The translations under genes were made by a program, and so were the position numbers. 64,000 bases of DNA. Origin: Luteimicrobium sp042670205 (lineage in GTDB: Bacteria; Actinomycetota; Actinomycetes; Actinomycetales; Cellulomonadaceae). Shown one piece after another: positions 9,389 to 16,371 of the stretch (its first letter is position 1; each line of letters begins with the position of its first letter). The stretch spans positions 6,062 to 70,061 of the forward strand of contig NZ_JBHUWD010000024.1 of assembly GCF_042670205.1 (NCBI RefSeq), read 5' to 3'. A model generated the notes under the pieces. That model saw only the letters and a list, made by a program, of their open reading frames with translations, ran no database searches and had not been told where the DNA came from.

Positions 9389-10167
9389 CGGTGCTGCATC
9401 CCACGGCCGGCCACGCGCTCGACGGCCTGCTGCGCGACGGCATGACGATCGCGGTGGGCGGGTTCGGGCTGAGCGGCAACCCGAACGATCTCATCGAGGC
9501 GGTGCGCGAGTCGGGCGTCCGTGACCTGACGGTCGTGTCCAACAACATGGGCGTCGACGGGAAGGGCCTCGGGATCCTGCTCGAGAACGACCAGGTGCGG
9601 CACGTGCTCTCGTCGTACGTCGGCGAGAACAAGCTGTTCGCGCAGCGGTTCCTCGACGGCGACCTGGACGTCGAGTTCGTGCCGCAGGGCACGCTGGCCG
9701 AGCGGTTGCGCGCGGGCGGGGCGGGCATCCCCGCGTTCTTCACGGCCACGGGCGTGGGCACGCCGCTCGCCGAGGGCAAGCCCGTCCAGGAGTTCGACGG
9801 CCGGCGCTACGTCCTCGAGCGGGCCATCGTCGCCGACCTGGCGCTCGTGCACGCGTACCGCGCCGACCGGTACGGCAACCTCGTCTACCGGTACACGGCG
9901 CGAAACTTCAACCCGCTGGTCGCCGCGGCGGGGCGGGTGACCGTCGTCGAGGCGGAGCAGATCGGCGACGAGCCCCTCGACCCGGACGTCGTCGTGACGC
10001 CCGGCATCTACGTGGACCGCCTCGTCCCTGCGCGCGACCGGGTCAAGGACATCGAGCAGCGCACGGTCCGACCACGACCGGAACCGGCGCCCGCGAGCGA
10101 GCCGGCCGAGCTCAGCACGTCGGTGCCGGCGTCGTCGAACCCCGGCCGCACCGGAGGTGCCCGATGA
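9385..10167 (+). CDS. scoA: 3-oxoacid CoA-transferase subunit A
   Basis: 260-aa CoA-transferase family I alpha subunit. Signature GMTIAVGGFGLSGNPNDLI (oxyanion and CoA region) is near the N-terminus, followed by SNNMGVDGKGLGILLEN and the GTxAERLRAGGAGIPAFFT segment. The C-terminus carries about 30 extra Pro/Ala/Ser-rich residues beyond the fold. It pairs with ScoB to move CoA from succinyl-CoA to acetoacetate. Start and stop both overlap neighbours by 4 bases, so the stoichiometry is probably set by translational coupling. Confidence 0.93.
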   Translation: MTVLHPTAGHALDGLLRDGMTIAVGGFGLSGNPNDLIEAVRESGVRDLTVVSNNMGVDGKGLGILLENDQVRHVLSSYVGENKLFAQRFLDGDLDVEFVPQGTLAERLRAGGAGIPAFFTATGVGTPLAEGKPVQEFDGRRYVLERAIVADLALVHAYRADRYGNLVYRYTARNFNPLVAAAGRVTVVEAEQIGDEPLDPDVVVTPGIYVDRLVPARDRVKDIEQRTVRPRPEPAPASEPAELSTSVPASSNPGRTGGAR

Positions 10168-10823
10168 CCTGGACCCGCGACGAGATGGCCGCCGTCGCCG
10201 CCGCCAAGCTGCGCGACGGCGACTACGTCAACCTGGGGATCGGCATCCCCACCCTGGTGGCCAACCACCAGCCGCCGGGCGTCCGCATCACGCTCCAGTC
10301 CGAGAACGGGATGCTGGGCATCGGCCCCTTCCCGTACGAGGGCGAGGAGGACGCGGACCTCATCAACGCCGGCAAGCAGACGGTCACCGCGCTGCCCGGC
10401 GCGAGCTACTTCGACTCCGCCGAGTCGTTCGCCATGATCCGCGGCGGCCACGTGAGCATCGCGATCCTCGGCGCGCTCGAGGTCTCCGAGACGGGCGACC
10501 TGGCCAACTGGACCGTGCCCGGCAAGCTCGTCAAGGGTCCGGGCGGCGCGATGGACCTGGTCGCGGGCTCGCCGCGCATCGTCGTCCTCATGGACCACGT
10601 GGCCCGCGACGGCTCCCCGAAGGTCCGCCGCCGGTGCACGCTCCCCCTCACGGGCGAGGGCGTCGTGAACCGCATCGTGACCGACCGGGCGGTGCTCGAC
10701 GTCGCACCCACCGGCCTGGTGCTGCGGCGTGTGGCCCCCGGCGTCACCGTCGACGACGTGCGCGCGGCCACCGAGCCGGACCTCACCGTCGACCTCGAAC
10801 CCCCGACCCAGGAGGAGCCATGA
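10164..10823 (+). CDS. scoB: 3-oxoacid CoA-transferase subunit B
   Basis: 219-aa beta subunit carrying the catalytic glutamate in the SENGMLG motif (E47), preceded by YVNLGIGIPTLVANH. Later family segments include SYFDSAESFAMIRGGH and GPGGAMDLV. The enzyme activates acetoacetate to acetoacetyl-CoA, which the thiolase encoded by the next gene can split. Length is normal. It starts at ATG 10164 overlapping the ScoA stop and ends overlapping the thiolase start. Confidence 0.94.
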   Translation: MTWTRDEMAAVAAAKLRDGDYVNLGIGIPTLVANHQPPGVRITLQSENGMLGIGPFPYEGEEDADLINAGKQTVTALPGASYFDSAESFAMIRGGHVSIAILGALEVSETGDLANWTVPGKLVKGPGGAMDLVAGSPRIVVLMDHVARDGSPKVRRRCTLPLTGEGVVNRIVTDRAVLDVAPTGLVLRRVAPGVTVDDVRAATEPDLTVDLEPPTQEEP

Positions 10824-11998
10824 CCGTCATCGTCGGCTACCGGCGTACCCCGTTCGTGAAGGCGAACGGCGCCTTCGCGTCCGTGCCCGCGACCACGCTC
10901 GGCGCCCACGCCCTGGCTGCGGCGCTCGAGGCGTCCGGCATCGCGCCCGACGACGTCGACGTCGTCCTCGGCGGGCAGGTGCTGCAGGGCGGCGCGGGCC
11001 AGAACCCGGCCCGGCAGGCCGCCGTCGGGGCGGGCATCCCGATGACGACGCCGGCGCTCACGCTCAACGTCGTGTGCCTCTCGGGCGCGGAGGCCGTCGT
11101 GCAGGCGCACCGGCTCGTCTCGTCGGGCGAGGCACGCGTCGTGGCGGCGGTCGGCATGGAGTCGATGACGCTCGCACCGCACGCGTGGGTCGGGTCGCGC
11201 GCCGGGCAGCGGTTCGGGCCGGTCGAGCTGCTCGACACCATGCAGCACGACGGCCTCACCGACGCGTTCGAGCACGACTCCATGGGCCTGAGCACGGAAC
11301 GCTACGGGGACGCGTTCGAGGGCGCGGCCTGGCAGACGCGCGCCGCTCAGGACGCGTTCGCCGTCGCGTCGCACACGCGCGCCGCCGCTGCGGAGGCGTT
11401 CCTCAAGGGCGAGATCGCGCCCGTCGACGTGCCCGGACGTCGCGGCAGCGTCACGGTCGACGCCGACGACGGCGTCCGCGCCGACGCCTCGCTCGACGTG
11501 CTCTCCCGCCTGCGGCCCGCGTTCCGGCCCGACGGCACCATCACGGCCGGCAACGCGTCGCAGATCTCCGACGGCGCCGCGGCGCTGGTCCTCGTCGCCG
11601 ACGACGTCGCGGAGGCGCACGGCCTCACGGGCGTCCGGATCCTCGGGCACGGGCTCGTCGCGGGGCCCGACGTGGGGCTGCACCTCCAGCCGGCGCACGC
11701 CATCTCGACCGCGTGCGCCCGGGCGGGCCTGGACGGCCACGGGTTCGGGGCCGTCGAGATCAACGAGGCGTTCGCCGCGGTGGTGCTGGCGTCCGCGGAC
11801 CACCTCGGCCTCGACCCGGAGATCGTCAACGCGAACGGGGGCGCGATCGCGCTCGGGCACCCCATCGGGGCGTCCGGGGCGAGGATCGTGGGCCACCTGG
11901 CGCGGCGGCTCGAGGCGCTCGGGCCGGGCGCGGTGGGAGTCGCGTCGGCCTGTGGTGGCGGCGGGCAGGGCTCCGCGGTCGTGCTGGGGGTGCTCTGA
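10820..11998 (+). CDS. Acetyl-CoA C-acetyltransferase (thiolase)
   Basis: 392-aa thiolase. The nucleophilic cysteine is in LNVVCLSGAEAV (C86), the active-site histidine in GHPIGASGARI (H347), and the second catalytic cysteine in ASACGGGGQGS (C378). Normal degradative thiolase length. In this operon it would cleave acetoacetyl-CoA formed by ScoAB into two acetyl-CoA, completing leucine breakdown; 2-methylacetoacetyl-CoA from isoleucine is also possible. A ribosome-binding site (GGAGGAG) precedes the ATG, which overlaps the scoB stop. Confidence 0.93.
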   Translation: MTVIVGYRRTPFVKANGAFASVPATTLGAHALAAALEASGIAPDDVDVVLGGQVLQGGAGQNPARQAAVGAGIPMTTPALTLNVVCLSGAEAVVQAHRLVSSGEARVVAAVGMESMTLAPHAWVGSRAGQRFGPVELLDTMQHDGLTDAFEHDSMGLSTERYGDAFEGAAWQTRAAQDAFAVASHTRAAAAEAFLKGEIAPVDVPGRRGSVTVDADDGVRADASLDVLSRLRPAFRPDGTITAGNASQISDGAAALVLVADDVAEAHGLTGVRILGHGLVAGPDVGLHLQPAHAISTACARAGLDGHGFGAVEINEAFAAVVLASADHLGLDPEIVNANGGAIALGHPIGASGARIVGHLARRLEALGPGAVGVASACGGGGQGSAVVLGVL

Positions 11999-12825
11999 TG
12001 GGCACGCTCGACGGCAAGGTCGCCCTGGTCTCCGGCGCGGGTCGCGGCATCGGCCGCGAGATCGTGCTCAAGCTCGCTTCCGAGGGCGCGGCGGTCGTCG
12101 TCAACGACCTCGACGACGAGCCCGCAGCGGCCACCGTCGCGGACGCCGCCGCCGCCGGCGGGCGCGCCGTGCCGTGCGCGGGCAGCGTCACGGACGAGGG
12201 CTTCGCGGAGCGCTTCGTGCAGACGGCGGTCGACACGTTCGGCGGCCTCGACATCGTCGTCAACAACGCGGGCTACACCTGGGACACCGTCATCCAGAAG
12301 ATGACCGACGACCAGTGGGACGCCATGATCGACGTCCACCTCAAGGCGCCGTTCCGCATCCTCCGCGCCGCGCAGCCCGTCATCTCCGCCGCGGTCAAGG
12401 CGGCCCGTGCGGCGGGCGAGCCGGTGCCGTGCCGCAAGGTGGTCAACATCTCCTCGATCTCCGGTCTGGGCGGGAACCCGGGCCAGGTGAACTACGCGGC
12501 CGCGAAGGCGGGCGTGACCGGGCTGACCAAGACCATCGCCAAGGAGTGGGGCCGCTACAACGTCACCGCGAACACGGTCGCGTTCGGCCTCATCACGACC
12601 CGCCTGACCAACGCCCCCGCCGGCGCCGGCACCATCACCGTGCAAGGCCACGACATCGCCGTGGGCGTCAGCCCCCAGCTCATGGACGCGATGACCGCCC
12701 AGGTCCCCCTCGGCCGGCCCGGCACCCCCGCGGAGGCCGCCGGCGCGGTGTACCTGCTGTGCCTGCCCGAGTCCGACTACATCTCGGGGCAGACGCTGGT
12801 GTGCGGGGGCGGGTACATCATCTAG
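11998..12825 (+). CDS. Short-chain dehydrogenase/reductase (FabG-like)
   Basis: 275-aa SDR, last gene of the operon. The cofactor motif is SGAGRGIG (residues 12-19), followed by NNAG (89-92) and the catalytic Ser/Tyr/Lys set around S153, Y166 and K170 in NPGQVNYAAAK. The C-terminus LVCGGGYII resembles FabG-type 3-oxoacyl reductases. The first base overlaps the thiolase stop (TGATG). A likely role is 3-hydroxyacyl-CoA oxidation in isoleucine or valine degradation, but the substrate is not determined by the sequence. Its 3' end overlaps the convergent LysR gene by 8 bases. Confidence 0.87.
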   Translation: MGTLDGKVALVSGAGRGIGREIVLKLASEGAAVVVNDLDDEPAAATVADAAAAGGRAVPCAGSVTDEGFAERFVQTAVDTFGGLDIVVNNAGYTWDTVIQKMTDDQWDAMIDVHLKAPFRILRAAQPVISAAVKAARAAGEPVPCRKVVNISSISGLGGNPGQVNYAAAKAGVTGLTKTIAKEWGRYNVTANTVAFGLITTRLTNAPAGAGTITVQGHDIAVGVSPQLMDAMTAQVPLGRPGTPAEAAGAVYLLCLPESDYISGQTLVCGGGYII

Positions 12826-13789
12826 ACGTGCTGCCAGGCCGGTACACCGAACGGACGACCGCCGCCGGGGCCTCCGCCCGGCGCGCGCTCGCCGCGGCCA
12901 GCGTGGCCTCGAGCAGAGCGGCGATCGCGCGGTCGCGCGAGCCCTCCCGCCATGCGACGTACGCGACGCTCGCACTGAGGTCGTCCACGGGGACGACGGC
13001 GACCGTGGGCCGGCGGGACCGCTCGGCCACCGAGAGCGGGAGGAAGGTCACGCCGCGACCCAGCTCGACGAGGCGCAGCGCCTCGGCGAGGTTGCGGGCC
13101 GCCGGCCCGGGGCGGGGCGCCCGCTCCGGCGGGAGGCGGTCCGCGCCGCGGTAGTACCGGTCGTACGACGGCGGCAGGTCGGGCCAGGCGAGCACGGGTT
13201 CGTCGTCGAGATCGGCCCGTGCCAGCACGCCCCGCGCGGCCAGCTCGTGGCCCGCGGGCAGCACCGCGACCCGACTCTCCCGCCAGACGGGCTCGACCTC
13301 GACCCCGTGGAACAGTCGCGTGTCCCCGTGGTCCGGGCCGACGACGAGCGCGACGTCCGCGGCCCCGCGCCGCACGAGGTCCGCCAGCTCGCTCGTCTCG
13401 GCGAACACGAGCTCGACGGCCGGGCGGTCGGCGCCGTCAGCGGCGAACCGGGCGAGCACCTCGGGCAGCAGGCCGGCGTCGCTGTCGGCCTTGAGCGCGA
13501 ACCGCAGTGCACGACGTCGTACGCGCGAGGGCGCCACCGACGCGACCGCCCTGTCGACGGCGTCGAGCGCGACGCGCACCTCCGCGAGGAAGCGCGCACC
13601 CTCGACGGTCGGCACGCACTCGCGTGTGTTCCGGTCGAGCAGCCGGACGTCGAGAGCGCGCTCCAGCGCCGCGATGCCACGGGACACGGACGGCTGCGAG
13701 ACCTCGAGCAGCGCGGCGGCGTCCGTGAACGAGCCGCACTCCGCGACCGCGACGAAGGTTCGCAGCTGCCGCAGGTCGACGTCAGTCAT
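12818..13789 (-). CDS. LysR-family transcriptional regulator
   Basis: 323-aa LysR-type regulator. The N-terminal helix-turn-helix (residues 5-63) reads LRQLRTFVAVAECGSFTDAAALLEVSQPSVSR in part, and the rest is a periplasmic-binding-like effector domain (about 90-300). It faces away from the FMN reductase gene at 13904 with 114 bases between the starts, the usual arrangement for LysR control of a divergent target. Its 3' end overlaps the end of the leucine operon by 8 bases, so transcription of the two may interfere. The effector is unknown. Confidence 0.9.
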   Translation of the reverse strand: MTDVDLRQLRTFVAVAECGSFTDAAALLEVSQPSVSRGIAALERALDVRLLDRNTRECVPTVEGARFLAEVRVALDAVDRAVASVAPSRVRRRALRFALKADSDAGLLPEVLARFAADGADRPAVELVFAETSELADLVRRGAADVALVVGPDHGDTRLFHGVEVEPVWRESRVAVLPAGHELAARGVLARADLDDEPVLAWPDLPPSYDRYYRGADRLPPERAPRPGPAARNLAEALRLVELGRGVTFLPLSVAERSRRPTVAVVPVDDLSASVAYVAWREGSRDRAIAALLEATLAAASARRAEAPAAVVRSVYRPGSTSR

Positions 13790-13801
13790 GCGTCAAGCGT
13801 A
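13789..13801. promoter_or_regulatory. Possible LysR T-N11-A box
   Basis: A T-N11-A arrangement with a partial dyad (ATGCG, 5-base spacer, CGTAT at 13788-13802; four of five arm positions pair) sits at the LysR start codon in the divergent promoter region. LysR proteins bind such boxes. Only this weak match supports it. Confidence 0.25.
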
Positions 13802-13903
13802 TGACCGCAGGCACGAGGCGCATTTCCGGGCCAACCGCGCGCCTGTCAGCCTGGCGGTGACGCGGCCGCACGGACCGCGGCAGGACGAGCCGAGGGGAAC
13901 CGC

Positions 13904-14461
13904 ATGCGCTGGGACATGATCGTCGGGAGCCTGTCGAGGGGATCCGTCAACCGGCAGCTCGCCGGGCGGCTCGCCGAGCTGGCACCGGCCGAGGTGGCCA
14001 TCGAGGAGATCGAGATCGCCGGCCTCCCGCTGTTCGACTACGAGCTCGAGGACGACTTCCCGCTCGCCGCGCGGGAGGTCAAGGCGCGGGTCGAGGCCAG
14101 CGAGCTGCTCGTCTTCGTGACGCCCGAGTACAACCGGTCGATCCCCGCGGCCCTGAAGAACGTCCTCGACTGGGGATCGCGGCCGTGGGGGTCGAACTCC
14201 TGGGCAGGCCGGCGCGCCGCGGTGATCGGGACGGGGCTGAACGGCGCCGGGACCGCCGTCGCGCAGTCACAGCTGCGGGGGATCCTCGGGTACCTCGGGG
14301 TGACGGTCGTCGGGGCGACCGAGGTCTGCCTGCCGTGGCGGGACGACCTGCTCGACGACCCGGCCGTCACCGAGCGGCTCCGGTCGTTCCTCGCCGAGCT
14401 GGACGAGCACGCTCGCGCCGGGGCGCTCGGCGAACCCGTCCTGCAGGGGCTCCGCCCCTGA
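13904..14461 (+). CDS. NADPH-dependent FMN reductase
   Basis: 185-aa flavodoxin-like reductase. The phosphate-binding loop is GSLSRGSVNRQLA near the N-terminus, and the family signature VTPEYNRSIPAALKNVLDWGSRPWG lies at about residues 69-93. It reduces FMN, azo dyes or quinones with NADPH in related proteins. It is divergent from the LysR gene and is its most likely target. Length is usual for the family. Confidence 0.9.
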   Translation: MRWDMIVGSLSRGSVNRQLAGRLAELAPAEVAIEEIEIAGLPLFDYELEDDFPLAAREVKARVEASELLVFVTPEYNRSIPAALKNVLDWGSRPWGSNSWAGRRAAVIGTGLNGAGTAVAQSQLRGILGYLGVTVVGATEVCLPWRDDLLDDPAVTERLRSFLAELDEHARAGALGEPVLQGLRP

Positions 14462-14470
14462 CGGCAGCGC

Positions 14471-15004
14471 TCAGCCGGCGGCGTGGAGGGTCTTGAGCAG
14501 CTTGCCCGTCCGCGCGTCGAGCAGGACGACGCTGTGCGGGGGCCAGCCGTGGTGGTCCTGGGGAGCCCGGTAGCCCGCGGTGTCGAAGCCGGTGCCGCGG
14601 TCGCAGACCTCGAGGGCGAGGCCGGTGTCCGTGGCGACCTCGGCCGTCGCCGGGTGCTCGGCGATCCACGGCTCCCACGTGGACGGGTCCGCGTAGTTGC
14701 CGTCGGCGTCGGCGGGCGTGCTGTTCCACCAGCCCTCGAACCCGCCGACCTCGTCGCCGTCGATGGTCACGGGGGTACCGTCCGTGCACCGCGCGTCCGC
14801 CGACACCCCCGACGACGACGTCGGCGCCGGTCCGGTCAGCCCGGCAAAGGTCGGGTCGACCGCGGGCTCCGTCGCGCGCTGCGTGGCAGCGTCGGACGCC
14901 GCCGGCGGTGCGGCAACCGCCGCGTCGGACTTGATGGCGCAGCCGGAGACCGCCAGCACACCCACCACGACACACGCTCCCCCGAGCGCCAGCGCACGAC
15001 TCAT
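14471..15004 (-). CDS. Putative lipoprotein of unknown function
   Basis: 177-aa protein with a lipoprotein signal: short N-terminus, hydrophobic stretch ALGGACVVVGVLAV, then the lipobox VSGC (C22). A Thr/Ala/Ser-rich linker follows, then a globular part with two cysteines and several Trp/Gly-rich segments (GGFEGWWNSTPAD, GWPPHSVVLLDARTGKLLKTL). The last segment resembles a beta-propeller or PQQ-like strand but is too short to assign. No family recognised. It should be anchored to the outer face of the membrane. It is convergent with the FMN reductase gene, 9 bases away. Confidence 0.7.
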   Translation of the reverse strand: MSRALALGGACVVVGVLAVSGCAIKSDAAVAAPPAASDAATQRATEPAVDPTFAGLTGPAPTSSSGVSADARCTDGTPVTIDGDEVGGFEGWWNSTPADADGNYADPSTWEPWIAEHPATAEVATDTGLALEVCDRGTGFDTAGYRAPQDHHGWPPHSVVLLDARTGKLLKTLHAAG

Positions 15005-15068
15005 GCGGCGTGTCTACCAGACCGGCCGCTCGGGCAACAGACCTGACGCTTGCCGGATACCAACTTTT

Positions 15069-15165
15069 GCCGAAGTAGTACGGCCGCCGGTCTATCTCGC
15101 CGAAGTAGTACGGCAGCCGTACTACTTCGGCGAGGTACACGGCCGGCGGTCTACTTCGGCGAGGC
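15069..15165. repeat. Paired direct and inverted 30-bp repeats at LacI gene end
   Basis: Two direct copies of GCCGAAGTAGTACGGC start at 15069 and 15099 (30-bp spacing). Inverted copies start at 15116 and about 15147. The central pair makes a perfect 19-bp palindrome: CTCGCCGAAGTAGTACGGC (15096-15114), a single A, and its complement (15116-15134). The rightmost copy contains the LacI stop codon (AAG TAG on the minus strand). The units are related to the 29-bp repeats at 47.5 and 63.4 kb (shared CGGTCTACTTCG and CGAGGTA). It can act as a terminator for the LacI transcript. Confidence 0.85.
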
Positions 15166-16185
15166 GGTCGAGCCGCGGACGACGAGCTCGGTCGCGAGCG
15201 ACACGTGCAGCGCGTCGACCGCCTGCCGCGCGATGAGCCGCAGCAGCAGCGACACGGCCATCCGCCCCATCTCCTCGAGCGGCTGGTGCGCGGTGGTGAG
15301 CGCGGGGACGGTGGAGCGCGCGAGGTCGAGGTCGTCGAAGCCGGTCACGGACAGGTCTCCGGGCACCGCGAGCCCGCGCTCCGCGGCCGCGCGCAGCACC
15401 CCGGACGCCACCTTGTCGTTGAACGCCACGAGCGCGGTCGGCGCGCCCCCGGGCCCTGGCTCGTCGAGGAGCTCGCAGGCCGCACGGTACCCGTCGTCCG
15501 CCGTCGGACGGACGCTGCGCCGCAGGGATGGGTCGGGCAGCAGGCCGGCGTCCGCGAGCGCCGACGCGTGCCCGGCGAGCCGCGACCGGCTGGCGAGCCA
15601 CTCGGTGGGGCCGCCGACGACGCCGATCCGCCGGTGCCCGAGCTCGAGGAGGTGCGCGGTGAGCGCCCGCGCGCTGGTGAGGTGCGCGGCGGACACGGAC
15701 GGCACGTCGGCGGGCAGCGTCGTCATGGGGTCGACGACGACGAACGGGAACCGCGAGGTCCGCAGGGCCTCGAGCTCACGGACAGGCTCGGGCGGGAGGA
15801 CGAGGACGGCGCCGGCGAGCTCCCGGTCGCGGGCGAGCCCGGCGAGGACGGGGCGTTCGCGCGCGGTTTCCCCGGTGTCGAGGACGGCGCGGCGTCCGTG
15901 GACGGCGAGCGTCTCGACGGCGGCGGTGACGACCCGCCCGAAGTAGTCGTCGAGGACGTAGGGGCACCGGACGAGGACGGGTGCGTCGGGTGCGGGCCCG
16001 CGCACGGCCGCGGCCCCGTTTCCCACGGGAGCACCCAGCCGGGCGGCGACGGCCAGGATCTCGTCGCGGGTGGCGGGCGCGACGGCGGGGTGGCCGCTCA
16101 TCGCGCGCGAGACGGTGCCGACGGAGTACCCCGAAGCAGCGGCGACCTGCCGGACGGTGACCCGGCCGCTCGGCCGCCTACCCAC
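15151..16185 (-). CDS. LacI-family transcriptional regulator beside GH30
   Basis: 344-aa LacI/GalR regulator. The helix-turn-helix is at residues 9-30 (VTVRQVAAASGYSVGTVSRAMSG without the flanks), then a hinge and a sugar-binding periplasmic-like domain with RCPYVLDDYFG, LELGHRRIGVVGGP, FNDKVASGV and SVTGFDDLDLARS. GTG at 16185 is preferred: GAGG lies 9 bases upstream and the DNA-binding domain then begins at once; ATG at 16221 would add 12 residues. It is divergent from the secreted GH30 gene, its probable target. It is a close paralog of the regulator at 55978-57009. The last residues SPK and the stop are encoded by a repeat. Confidence 0.88.
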   Translation of the reverse strand: MGRRPSGRVTVRQVAAASGYSVGTVSRAMSGHPAVAPATRDEILAVAARLGAPVGNGAAAVRGPAPDAPVLVRCPYVLDDYFGRVVTAAVETLAVHGRRAVLDTGETARERPVLAGLARDRELAGAVLVLPPEPVRELEALRTSRFPFVVVDPMTTLPADVPSVSAAHLTSARALTAHLLELGHRRIGVVGGPTEWLASRSRLAGHASALADAGLLPDPSLRRSVRPTADDGYRAACELLDEPGPGGAPTALVAFNDKVASGVLRAAAERGLAVPGDLSVTGFDDLDLARSTVPALTTAHQPLEEMGRMAVSLLLRLIARQAVDALHVSLATELVVRGSTASPK

Positions 16186-16232
16186 GGACCCACGCCTCGA
16201 TGCGTTCCACGGCTGGATCATAACGGTCCACG

Positions 16233-16307
16233 TTGACAGCGCGAGAATCCGCGTGCATCGATGGGAGAGGGCGGCGCGCGACCAGCGAATGTTCCATATG
16301 TGTTCCA
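16233..16307 (+). promoter_or_regulatory. Candidate GH30 promoter and operator
   Basis: A TTGACA box lies at 16233-16238 in the divergent LacI/GH30 region. Two direct copies of TGTTCCA start at 16290 and 16301, 11 bases apart, so on one face of the helix. They are candidate regulator half-sites; TGGAACA, the complement, also occurs at 47704 upstream of the GH3 gene. No clear -10 box was found. Confidence 0.35.
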
Positions 16308-16371
16308 CGATGGAGCGTCCCGAGGTCGGGCACCGCGCAGGGACCACCGCTCGACGACGAGAGGAACGACC

